DNA from: REEP01 sp964517265
Lineage (GTDB): Bacteria > Pseudomonadota > Alphaproteobacteria > Rhodospirillales > Defluviicoccaceae
Assembly (NCBI GenBank): GCA_964517265.1
Contig: CAZFBS010000023.1
Span: forward strand, 1 to 43,765
Length of the DNA stretch: 43,765 nucleotides
Reading direction: 5' to 3'
The notes below the pieces were generated by a model that did no database searches, was not told the origin of the DNA, and saw only the letters and a program-made list of their open reading frames with translations. The position numbers and the translations under genes are program-made. This document shows positions 9,223-18,218 of this stretch, one piece after another. Position 1 is the first letter of the stretch. Every line of letters begins with the position of its first letter.

Positions 9223-9738
9223 ATGCATGCCAAGTCGCTTTTTACTATCGGTTATCAGGGAGCGGAGTCGGCGGATTTTGTGGCAACGCTTGTTGCATCG
9301 GGCGTGGCGAAAGTTATAGACGTTCGTGACGTTCCGCTGTCGAGAAAGCGCGGATTCTCGAAGAGAGCACTGGCCGAGGCCTTGGATGGCAATGGCATCG
9401 CATATATCCACCTCAAGGAACTCGGTGATCCAAAGCCAGGGCGCGAGGCTGCACAGCGCGGGGAGTTCGCCACCTTTAGGAAGATTTTTTACCAGCATCT
9501 GGAAGGTTCGGATGCGCAAGCTGCGCTGGAGACCGCAAGCCGCATAGCTCGCCAGACGGCATCATGTCTCTTGTGTTTCGAGCGCGAGCACGAGCACTGC
9601 CACCGGACCATTGTTGCCGAGGCACTTTCCAAAAAGGCCGGTTTCACCATTCGGCATCTTAGGGTCTCCCGGGACACTATCATGCAGAAGAAAGGCCATG
9701 ATCAGCGCAAGAACGACCGGCAACTTGCACTCCGGTGA
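9223..9738 (+). CDS. DUF488 family protein
   Basis: The product is 171 residues. It begins MHAKSLFTIGYQG, has VIDVRDVPLSRKRGFSK near residue 35, and the cysteine motif CLLCFEREHEHCHRTIVAEAL near residue 115, all diagnostic of DUF488. The biochemical function is not established. The ATG at 9223 is preceded by AAGGAAC and matches the family's N-terminus better than the upstream start. The next gene overlaps its 3' end by 41 bases, so the two are almost certainly one unit. Base composition drops across the pair, which suggests acquisition by transfer. Confidence 0.85.
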   Translation: MHAKSLFTIGYQGAESADFVATLVASGVAKVIDVRDVPLSRKRGFSKRALAEALDGNGIAYIHLKELGDPKPGREAAQRGEFATFRKIFYQHLEGSDAQAALETASRIARQTASCLLCFEREHEHCHRTIVAEALSKKAGFTIRHLRVSRDTIMQKKGHDQRKNDRQLALR

Positions 9739-10483
9739 AACTGAAGCAGTGGTTATCATTAAGGCCGCGCCTCAGCCAAGCCAGAGGCACGGGGAGACAG
9801 TCTGCTGTGCCGGCGTCGATCTGCAGGGCCATTGGCTGAGGCTCTACCCAATTTCGTTTCGGACGCTGGAAGAGGGTCAGAAATTCGGTCGATGGGACCG
9901 AATCAAGTTCAAGTGGCGCAAACCGATTGACGACCGCCGTACCGAGAGCCGTCGCGTCGATCACAACAGCATCAGGATTGTCGGCGAGTTGAACAAATCT
10001 GAGCGTCAGAGATTTCTTGGCGGAAAGATTGTCACCAGCTTGGAGCGTGAAGGCATTGCGGGGCGGAGCCTTGCGCTTCTGAAAGCAAAGATACTCAAGT
10101 TCATAATTGAGAAGAAGCCAGACGCCGAACTTGAACAAGAGTTCAGGCGTTTTGAAGCCCTCCGCGCACAAAAGGATCTGTTCAACACGAAGCCGATCAT
10201 TCCCTATCAACCGTGCCCTTATCAGTTCAAATATCGGTATGAGAGCGATGACGGGCTGCGTAAAGGCACCTGCCAGGATTGGGAAATCGAGGCGACATTT
10301 TTCAGATGGTCAAGGGAAAATGGAGAGGAACGCGCTCTGGCGGACATACGGCGAGTTTTTGGCGAGGAGTACCCGCAGAAGGGAATGCTTCTCGCCATGG
10401 GGACACATTCGCAGTACCCCGACACCTGGCTGATCAATGGGATCATTCGTCTCGACGAAATTGAACAGATGTCGCTGTTCTAA
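9698..10483 (+). CDS. Uncharacterised partner of the DUF488 protein (possibly a dual-OB-like protein)
   Basis: I do not recognise this 261-residue protein with confidence. The N-terminal part (VVIIKAAPQPS, then VDLQGHWLRLYPISFR and FGRWDRIKFKW) looks beta-rich. The middle is charged and helical, and a second beta-like part runs to the conserved end IIRLDEIEQMSLF. From memory, proteins with an RLYPI-FR motif next to DUF488 have been described as tandem OB-like folds; this is a low-confidence suggestion. It starts inside the DUF488 gene. By my count bases 10081-10140 contain 24 G or C of 60, well below neighbours. A frameshifted remnant of its 3' end recurs at 12374-12445. Confidence 0.75.
   Translation: MISARTTGNLHSGETEAVVIIKAAPQPSQRHGETVCCAGVDLQGHWLRLYPISFRTLEEGQKFGRWDRIKFKWRKPIDDRRTESRRVDHNSIRIVGELNKSERQRFLGGKIVTSLEREGIAGRSLALLKAKILKFIIEKKPDAELEQEFRRFEALRAQKDLFNTKPIIPYQPCPYQFKYRYESDDGLRKGTCQDWEIEATFFRWSRENGEERALADIRRVFGEEYPQKGMLLAMGTHSQYPDTWLINGIIRLDEIEQMSLF
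10444..10482 (+). repeat. Direct repeat, left copy (cassette 3' end)
   Basis: These 39 bases match 12406-12444 with one mismatch in the same orientation. The similarity continues at lower identity on both sides, leftward to about 10406 and rightward through a YyaL C-terminal coding segment to about 10540 (partner region 12370-12500). The two copies lie about 1.96 kb apart and bracket the alcohol dehydrogenase gene. Confidence 0.9.
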
Positions 10484-10611
10484 CTCCCGGCCAGTTGCTC
10501 CTTAAGGACCTCGGAGTCCGTCACCGGAGCGCCGCAGGTCTTGAGACGTGTCCACGTCTCAGCCCAGCTGAGATAGTCATCGTCGCCGGTCGTCTCGAAC
10601 AGGGCCACGCC
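10480..10611 (-). pseudogene. Remnant of a second yyaL (DUF255) gene, internally deleted
   Basis: Read on the minus strand in one frame, this stretch encodes ALFETTGDDDYLSWAETW joined directly to TCGAPVTDSEVLKEQLAGS and a stop. Both pieces match the intact YyaL at 12442-14487 (ALHETTGEAEYLGWAERW and TCGAPVTDPAALQPQLAGR), but there they are separated by roughly 470 bases. The copy has therefore lost an internal segment and everything upstream; a stop lies at 10633-10635. Its stop codon overlaps the stop of the DUF488 partner, exactly as the intact yyaL stop overlaps the partner remnant at 12443. Confidence 0.85.
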
Positions 10612-10955
10612 GATGCTCAGTTCAACCTCGACTCAGTGTCTGCAAAGAAAGGACGTTGCCGTCCCCGTCCCGTCTCCTTTAGCAGAGACGACGATCGAGC
10701 AGGGGTTTTTCTCACGTAGAGCCTGCGATCGAACAGCGACCGCACGGTAAGTTGTTCTTGCAGGGCTTGCGGATCAGTTGCCGACGTAACGGAAGAACGA
10801 TACGCGGGCAGAAATGGTAGCGCCGCCGGCGTTCTGAGGCGCTGGCTGTTTTTCATCGCCGCTGCCGGGATGACGGCGCCAACCTTCCCGGCGGCACTTC
10901 ACCGCGATGGCCGGACCGCCCGCGCCATGCCCTTCGATCACGCCTCTTTGAGGGT
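10612..10955. other. Gap without a recognisable gene
   Basis: I see no gene here. Short open frames occur on the minus strand, but none has a recognisable motif or ribosome-binding site. One reads TDPQALQEQL, faintly like the YyaL end; another ends ATISARVSFFRYVGN, faintly like a beta-barrel C-terminus. The stretch lies between the yyaL remnant and the alcohol dehydrogenase stop and is probably decayed sequence. Confidence 0.5.
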
Positions 10956-12038
10956 TCATCCCATGACCTGTGGCCGCGGTGCCTCGGACTTCAAAGACGC
11001 CATATCGATCGAGAAGCGGTATTTCACATCCGACTTCAGCAGTCTCTCATAGGCCTCGTTGACCTTCTGGATGGGGATCACCTCGACATCGGCGGTGATG
11101 GTGTGTTCGCCGCAAAAATCGAGCATCTCCTGGGTTTCGGCAATGCCGCCGATCAAGGAGCCGGAGAGAGTGCGGCGCCCCATGATGAGGCTGAAGGCCG
11201 CGACGTCCAAAGGCTTTTGGGGAACACCGACCAGAGTGATGTTGCCGTCGCGCCGGAGCAGGGCGAGGTAGGCGTTGATGTCGTGATCGGCGGAGACGGT
11301 GTCGAGAATGAAATCGAAGCTGCCAGCATGCTTCTTCATCTCGTCCGCATTCCGCGAGACGACGACGTCGTCGGCGCCGAGGCGGCGCGCGTCTTCGCTC
11401 TTGCCGGGGGAGGTGGTGAAAACGACGACGTGAGCGCCGAACGCATGGGCGAACTTCACGCCCATGTGCCCCAGTCCGCCAAGACCGACGACTCCAACCT
11501 TCATGCCCTCGGTGACGCCCCAGTGGCGCATCGGGGAATACGTCGTGATCCCGGCGCAGAGCAGCGGCGCCGCTCCGGCGGGATCGAGGTTTGAGGGAAC
11601 GCGCAAAACGAAGCGCTCGTCGACAACAATGCTCTCGGAGTAGCCGCCGTAGGTCACGCCGCCCAGGTGCTTGTCCGGGCCGTTGAAGGTAAACGTCATG
11701 TTCGGGCAGAACTGCTCATGGCCGTCCTTGCACTCCTGGCAGGTGCCGTCCGAGTCGACCAGGCAGCCAACCGCGGCGAGGTCGCCGGGCTTGTACTTGC
11801 TTACGGCCGAACCGACCTTGGTGACGCGGCCGACGATCTCATGCCCAGGGACAATCGGATAAACGGTGGGCATGACGTTGCTCCACTCGTTGCGCACTTG
11901 ATGCACGTCGGTGTGGCAGATACCGCAGAAAAGGATCTCGATCTGCACGTCGCTGTCGGTCGGATTGCGGCGCGGGATGGTATCGACGGCGAGTGGCGAT
12001 GTCGCACTGGCAGCGGAGTAAGCCGCGGTGTTGTACAT
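10956..12038 (-). CDS. Zinc-dependent alcohol dehydrogenase, CAD/YahK-like
   Basis: A 360-residue medium-chain dehydrogenase. Catalytic-zinc ligands appear in CGICHTDVHQ (near residue 40) and GHEIVG; the structural-zinc cysteines lie in CLVDSDGTCQECKDGHEQFC, and the Rossmann motif is VGLGGLGHMGVKFAHAFGA near residue 180. This set is typical of NADP-dependent cinnamyl-alcohol-dehydrogenase-like aldehyde reductases. The ATG at 12036-12038 follows AAGGAGGA with good spacing, so it is preferred over the in-frame start at 12077. The gene lies alone between two direct repeats, suggesting it came in or was trapped by a duplication. The substrate is unknown. Confidence 0.92.
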   Translation of the reverse strand: MYNTAAYSAASATSPLAVDTIPRRNPTDSDVQIEILFCGICHTDVHQVRNEWSNVMPTVYPIVPGHEIVGRVTKVGSAVSKYKPGDLAAVGCLVDSDGTCQECKDGHEQFCPNMTFTFNGPDKHLGGVTYGGYSESIVVDERFVLRVPSNLDPAGAAPLLCAGITTYSPMRHWGVTEGMKVGVVGLGGLGHMGVKFAHAFGAHVVVFTTSPGKSEDARRLGADDVVVSRNADEMKKHAGSFDFILDTVSADHDINAYLALLRRDGNITLVGVPQKPLDVAAFSLIMGRRTLSGSLIGGIAETQEMLDFCGEHTITADVEVIPIQKVNEAYERLLKSDVKYRFSIDMASLKSEAPRPQVMG

Positions 12039-12232
12039 GGTTTGCTCCTCCTTGACGAATTTGCTTATCCGGCTCAAACCTGTTCATTGCTCAACGTCTC
12101 CATCCCGTCAACGTTTTGAGCATCGAGCGGTTCCTGAATGGCGATGGACGTTATCAATGCGGTTGCGATCGCGCCATGCCGATGCTTCACCGGAGCCGGG
12201 TGGGAGGGGGCGCTGAGCCTGACCCGACCGGC

Positions 12233-12343
12233 CGCGCCCAACTGGACCGACTTCTCGATCCAGGAAATGACGGTGTGACGCTCGCAGTCCTGGCCCGTGC
12301 GGCGCAGGCTGTCGGCCGCGCCATCAAGCTGGAGCTGGTCTGA
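12233..12343 (+). pseudogene. Possible remnant of a HicB/XRE-type antitoxin C-terminus
   Basis: The frame ending at 12343 reads LDRLLDPGNDGVTLAVLARA and then AAQAVGRAIKLELV before a stop. The DRLLDP plus TL..L.RAA.A.GR pattern is like the helix-turn-helix end of HicB-like or XRE antitoxins. Upstream of it no antitoxin N-terminus is recognisable and no toxin gene is nearby. It is therefore called a remnant on weak evidence. The alternative is a chance open frame. Confidence 0.35.
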
Positions 12344-12373
12344 CGGCGCCAAAAAAAAAAGACTCTCGGGCTC

Positions 12374-12441
12374 TAATCCGCAATACCCGGACATTTGGAT
12401 GGCGTCATTCGTCTCGACGAAGTTGAACAGATGTCGCTGTT

Positions 12442-12445
<4 letters not shown>
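12374..12445 (+). pseudogene. Frameshifted 3' remnant of a second copy of the DUF488 partner gene
   Basis: The DNA encodes NPQYPDIWM in one frame, matching HSQYPDTWL of the intact partner, and then after a 7-base deletion relative to it encodes IRLDEVEQMSLF and TAG in another frame. Only the last two dozen codons are left. Bases 12406-12444 match 10444-10482 at 38 of 39 positions. A run of ten A residues (12351-12360) lies just upstream, near the edge of the homology. Confidence 0.85.
12406..12444 (+). repeat. Direct repeat, right copy
   Basis: The partner of the repeat at 10444-10482, in the same orientation, with one mismatch in 39 bases. It consists of the end of the partner-gene remnant, and the homology goes on into the 3' end of intact yyaL. 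Confidence 0.9.
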
Positions 12446-14487
<2,042 letters not shown>

Positions 14488-14792
14488 GGCTGTGGCTCCT
14501 GCTTTTTGCGAGGGCAGCGTTCTGAATGACCCGGTGCTGCCCTTTCGGGGAAGGGTATTCGGGGACGTCGCGGCGTCACTTGCCCGATTGCACCGCCCGC
14601 CACTGTCGCTTAGTTTGTGCTCCTCTCGGAGGAGGGCAACTTGAAAACGCCATGCCGGAAAAGAGCATGGGTTGCCGGGTCGGCCGATGCTATCTCTGAA
14701 ACTTGGAGTTCCCGAGTGCGGGGCGAGATGAGGAACGGCGTTCGCAGGGATCGAAGTGCGACGCGCGGAAGAACGGTCGAAAGGACCAGACA
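14488..14792. other. Divergent intergenic region yyaL / DUF6489
   Basis: These 305 bases separate two divergent genes and should hold both promoters, but I cannot name convincing -35/-10 pairs. A short perfect stem CTCCTC-TCG-GAGGAG lies at 14620-14634. No small gene is evident. Confidence 0.4.
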
Positions 14793-15047
14793 ATGAAAAT
14801 TCATATGGATATGGATCTCACGCCGGAGGAAGCACGGACGTTGTTCGGGCTGCCGGACGTGAAGCCGATGCAGAAGGCCTTGATGGACGATATCGAAGGC
14901 CGGATGAAGAAAAGCCTTGCGGCGATGGAGCCGGAAGCCCTGATCAAAATGTGGTTGCCGGTCGGCGTTCAGGGCTTGGAGCAGTGGCAGAAATTCATTT
15001 GGTCCCGGATGACGGGATCCAACGAGCCCACCAATCGGCAGGAGTAG
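14793..15047 (+). CDS. Small DUF6489-like protein
   Basis: An 84-residue protein beginning MKIHMDMDLTPEEARTLFGL, a pattern seen in small alphaproteobacterial proteins assigned to DUF6489. It is amphipathic and probably helical, ending MWLPVGVQGLEQWQKFIW and a short polar tail. No function is known. The ATG at 14793 fits the family start. It lies five bases before the ferredoxin gene, so the two are likely cotranscribed. Confidence 0.75.
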   Translation: MKIHMDMDLTPEEARTLFGLPDVKPMQKALMDDIEGRMKKSLAAMEPEALIKMWLPVGVQGLEQWQKFIWSRMTGSNEPTNRQE

Positions 15048-15052
15048 AACCG

Positions 15053-15388
15053 ATGAGCGGCAGCGAGGGGGAATTGTTCTATCGCTGCCACGTGTTCTGC
15101 TGCGTCAACGAGCGCCCGCGCGATCATCCGCGCGGATGCTGCTCCGCCCGCGGCTCCGTTAAGTTGCGGGACTACATGAAGGCAAAAGCCAAGGCGCTAG
15201 GCCTCGAACGGGTGCGGATCAATGCTGCGGGGTGTCTCGACCGCTGCGAGTTGGGGCCGACCATGGTGATCTATCCCGAAGGTGTCTGGTATCACTATGA
15301 AAGCCGTGCCGACGTCGACGAAATTCTTGAAAAGCACCTGATCGAGGGGGGCCGGGTAACTCGGCTGATGCTCCCGTCGGAGCCATGA
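15053..15388 (+). CDS. Thioredoxin-like [2Fe-2S] ferredoxin
   Basis: The 111-residue protein has the family cysteines: HVFCCVNERPRDHPRGCC in the first third and AAGCLDRCELGPTMVIYP in the second, so a 2Fe-2S cluster is expected. The same fold is seen in ferredoxins of the (2Fe-2S) thioredoxin-like class, which act as cytosolic electron carriers. The ATG at 15053 is five bases after the previous stop, and GGAG precedes it. Its electron partners are not visible here. Confidence 0.88.
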   Translation: MSGSEGELFYRCHVFCCVNERPRDHPRGCCSARGSVKLRDYMKAKAKALGLERVRINAAGCLDRCELGPTMVIYPEGVWYHYESRADVDEILEKHLIEGGRVTRLMLPSEP

Positions 15389-15412
15389 ATGCCGGTAGCG
15401 GAAATGGCGGAG

Positions 15413-15874
15413 TCAGGAGTTCTTCTCGTTTTTGTTGTTGTGAAACTCCTCCTTGTGCACCAGGGGCGTCAATATCAAGAGGAGCAGGAAATTCATGAAC
15501 GCCAGCACGACGGCGATCTCCTCCATGGCGTAGGCAATGGCGATTCCGATCGCGCCCGCGTTCCAGATGGTGGCGGCGGTCACTGTCCCGCGGACGTTCA
15601 TGCCGCTTTTCAAAATGGCGCCGCCGCCGATGAAACCCACGCCGGACGCGATACCCTGGATCACGCGAGCTTGGCTTTCGGCGTCTGCCCCGGGTGTCCA
15701 TCTGGCGACGAGGGCAAAGCCGCAAGCAGCCATCGCGACTACCGGCAAGGTGCGCAAGCCGACGCTTGAGCTGCCGTGTTCCCGCTCCCAGCCGATCGGC
15801 AGCGCCATGGCAAGAGCGGCAAGCACCCGTAACAAGTTTTCAATCACTTGTGACCATTCGAAATCATATTGCAT
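15413..15874 (-). CDS. MgtC/SapB family membrane protein
   Basis: A 153-residue protein with about four hydrophobic segments. It contains ALPIGWEREHGSSSVGLRTL near residue 24 and GVGFIGGGAILKSG near residue 80, both conserved in MgtC/SapB. In pathogens MgtC relates to Mg2+ limitation and intracellular survival; in free-living bacteria the role is unclear. The gene is convergent with the ferredoxin gene and lies on its own. No Mg2+-sensing leader can be recognised upstream. Confidence 0.88.
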   Translation of the reverse strand: MQYDFEWSQVIENLLRVLAALAMALPIGWEREHGSSSVGLRTLPVVAMAACGFALVARWTPGADAESQARVIQGIASGVGFIGGGAILKSGMNVRGTVTAATIWNAGAIGIAIAYAMEEIAVVLAFMNFLLLLILTPLVHKEEFHNNKNEKNS

Positions 15875-16081
15875 TGCCGTGCCCGCTCATGCCGGGAAAA
15901 AAGGGAAGTGCGTTACGACGCCGCGCACACTTCAGAAGAAGCATACTATCTTGAAGAATGACATTTTCATTGCAAGCGTCCTTCACCCTTCAAGAACGTC
16001 CTGAGGCCGGCGCAGATGACGTAGCCTCGCTCGTCGGGCTGACCCGTCCTTTCAGTCAGTGGCCTTGATGAGCATAAAGAC

Positions 16082-17428
16082 GTGAACGAGACGATCTTTG
16101 CGCCGGCGAGTGGGTTGGGGCCGGCCGGCGTCGCCGTGATCCGCATCTCCGGGCCGGCGGCGGCGGCGGCGTTGGCCCGATTGACCGGTCTTCGCGATCC
16201 GGTGCCGCGGCGGGCAACACGCGCCCGGGTCCTGGATGATCAGGGCGAGACGCTCGATGTCGGACTGGTGCTGTGGTTTCCTGCCCCGGCCAGCTTCACC
16301 GGGGAAGACGTGGCGGAGCTTCACGTCCATGGCGGCCGCGCCGTTGTCAGCGGCGTCCTTCAGGCGTTGGCGGCAGTGGGCGGCCTGCGAGCGGCAGAGC
16401 CCGGTGAGTTCACCCGCCGTGCGTTTCAAAACGATAAGCTCGACCTCACCCAAGCAGAAGCCATCGCCGATCTGATCGACGCCGAAACGCGGGAACAGCG
16501 GCGGCAGGCGGTGCGGCAGATGGAGGGCGCGCTGGGCCGCCTCTATGACTGCTGGCGGGAGCGATTGATCCGGTTGCTGGCGTATCAGGAGGCGCTGATC
16601 GATTTCGTCGATGAGGATCTTCCCGCGGACACGGCGGAGCGGGTCCGGGCGGAGGTGGTGCCGCTGGCGGCGGAGATGGCCGCTCATCTGGCTGACGACC
16701 GCCGCGGAGAGCGGCTTCGGGAGGGATTTCGAATCGCCATCGTCGGCCCGCCCAATGCGGGCAAATCAAGTTTGCTCAATGTTCTCGCGCGGCGCGAGGC
16801 GGCGATTGTCACAGCAATTCCGGGAACCACACGAGACGTGATCGAAGTACATCTCGACCTGGCCGGATATCCCGTTTTGCTTTCGGATACCGCTGGCTTG
16901 CGCGAGACGATGGAGGCGATCGAGCAGGAGGGGGTGCGGCGCAGTCTGTTGACGGCCGCGCAGGCGGACCTCAAGCTGGTGGTGCTCGATGGGATCACCG
17001 GGGCCGAGGTCGACGACGCGACCGCCGCACTTGTCGATGAGAACGCGCTGCTCGTCGTCAACAAGTGCGACAGAGCGGTCTTGGCTCAGCAGGTGGTGGT
17101 GAACGATGTGACGGGAGTTCCCATCTCGGCACTGACCGGCACAGGGGTCGCTGACCTTCTGCTGCGCCTGGAGGCAGAGGTGGCCGGCCGCTGGGGTGGC
17201 AGTGAAGGCGTGGCGCTGACACGGGTGCGCCACCGCGATGCTTTGGAGAGGTGTGCTTTGTGTCTGCAGCGCGTTGCTGCGGCGGACGCAGCGCTGGCGG
17301 CGGGCGCCAGTGAAACGGTAGCGGAGGATCTTCGTCTTGCGATCCGCGAGCTCGGTCGCATTACGGGCCGTGTCGATGTGGAAGATATTCTTGATGTGAT
17401 CTTTCGGGATTTCTGTATCGGCAAGTGA
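16082..17428 (+). CDS. mnmE: tRNA modification GTPase MnmE
   Basis: With MnmG, MnmE makes the 5-carboxymethylaminomethyl modification on wobble U34 of certain tRNAs. The 448-residue product starts NETIFAPASGLGPAGVAVIR, has the G1 loop GPPNAGKSS near residue 222, DTAGLRE (G3), NKCD (G4), and ends with CIGK. The start is GTG at 16082. A five-codon ATG frame (16068-16085) ends across the GTG, which might couple initiation. In many alphaproteobacteria mnmE sits directly after rho; here it lies far from rho on the other side of the hemE gap. Confidence 0.96.
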   Translation: MNETIFAPASGLGPAGVAVIRISGPAAAAALARLTGLRDPVPRRATRARVLDDQGETLDVGLVLWFPAPASFTGEDVAELHVHGGRAVVSGVLQALAAVGGLRAAEPGEFTRRAFQNDKLDLTQAEAIADLIDAETREQRRQAVRQMEGALGRLYDCWRERLIRLLAYQEALIDFVDEDLPADTAERVRAEVVPLAAEMAAHLADDRRGERLREGFRIAIVGPPNAGKSSLLNVLARREAAIVTAIPGTTRDVIEVHLDLAGYPVLLSDTAGLRETMEAIEQEGVRRSLLTAAQADLKLVVLDGITGAEVDDATAALVDENALLVVNKCDRAVLAQQVVVNDVTGVPISALTGTGVADLLLRLEAEVAGRWGGSEGVALTRVRHRDALERCALCLQRVAAADAALAAGASETVAEDLRLAIRELGRITGRVDVEDILDVIFRDFCIGK

Positions 17429-17464
17429 GCACGATACGAGAATGGCATCGGCGGGAAGTCGTGT

Positions 17465-17480
17465 TGTTTCACGTGAAACA
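17465..17480. promoter_or_regulatory. parS: parS centromere site 1
   Basis: TGTTTCACGTGAAACA is a perfect 16-base palindrome identical to the consensus chromosomal parS bound by ParB. It lies in the gap between mnmE and doxX, about 4.2 kb from parB. Confidence 0.97.
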
Positions 17481-17677
17481 GTCCTTCTCGACAAAAAGAG
17501 CATTTCATCGAAAATGGATCGCGGATAAGGAAGAAACTATCAGCCTCGTCGACGACCTTTGGCGAGGTCAACCAGATTGGCTGCGGAACCACCGTCTTAC
17601 AAAGCGGTGACGTGCGCTTGCGCAACCCGTTGCCGCGTGCACGTAATGAGCTCGAACTGCCTACGTCGGGAGGACTT

Positions 17678-18118
17678 ATGCCAGACACCGGAGGAACCCT
17701 TGATCGCTATGCTCCTTATGCCCTGGCGGCGCTTCGGATTGCGGCGGCGCTCATTTTCATGGAGCATGGCACGCAGAAGCTGTTCGGCTTCCCCGCCCCG
17801 CCGGAGAAGGGGCTGCCTTCCACCTTTTCGCTTCTCTGGTTCGGCGCCATCCTGGAATTTTTGGGCGGGTTCCTGGTTCTGATCGGCCTGTTCACCCGGC
17901 CGGTCGCCTTTGTTCTCGCCGGAGAAATGGCGGTGGCGTACTGGATGTTCCACGCTCCTCGCAGCTTCTACCCGATCCTCAATGGGGGTGACGCGGCCAT
18001 TCTCTATTGCTTCGTGTTTCTGCTGCTCGTGTTCACAGGACCGGGGGCCTTGAGCATCGATGGCAGGCGGAGCGGGATCAAGTCATCGCCCACATTCGAC
18101 CGATCGTCTCCGCACTGA
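17678..18118 (+). CDS. DoxX family membrane protein
   Basis: A 146-residue protein with four predicted membrane segments and the family motif LIFMEHGTQKLFGFP near residue 26, followed by GFLVLIGLFTRPVAFVLAGEM. DoxX proteins are small inner-membrane proteins, sometimes linked to oxidative or thiol stress, with no settled activity. The ATG at 17678 follows GGGAGGAC. The gene interrupts the usual mnmE-mnmG neighbourhood. Confidence 0.9.
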   Translation: MPDTGGTLDRYAPYALAALRIAAALIFMEHGTQKLFGFPAPPEKGLPSTFSLLWFGAILEFLGGFLVLIGLFTRPVAFVLAGEMAVAYWMFHAPRSFYPILNGGDAAILYCFVFLLLVFTGPGALSIDGRRSGIKSSPTFDRSSPH

Positions 18119-18218
18119 ATGCTCTCGACAAGGGCGCTTTCTTGATAGCGAAGTTGCGGGCTGCGCTTGTGCATGCCGCTAAAGTCCCACAGGCCTCGCC
18201 CGGGAAGGAGTGCGAGTA

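Noticed and set aside
10750..10785. TDPQALQEQL reading on the minus strand, like a third YyaL end
   Set aside because: Only about ten residues, not followed by the conserved end or stop; chance cannot be excluded.
17590..17609. tRNA-anticodon-arm-like hairpin CACCG / CGGTG with TTAC in the loop
   Set aside because: The loop is 10 bases instead of 7, and no acceptor, D or T arm can be built around it.
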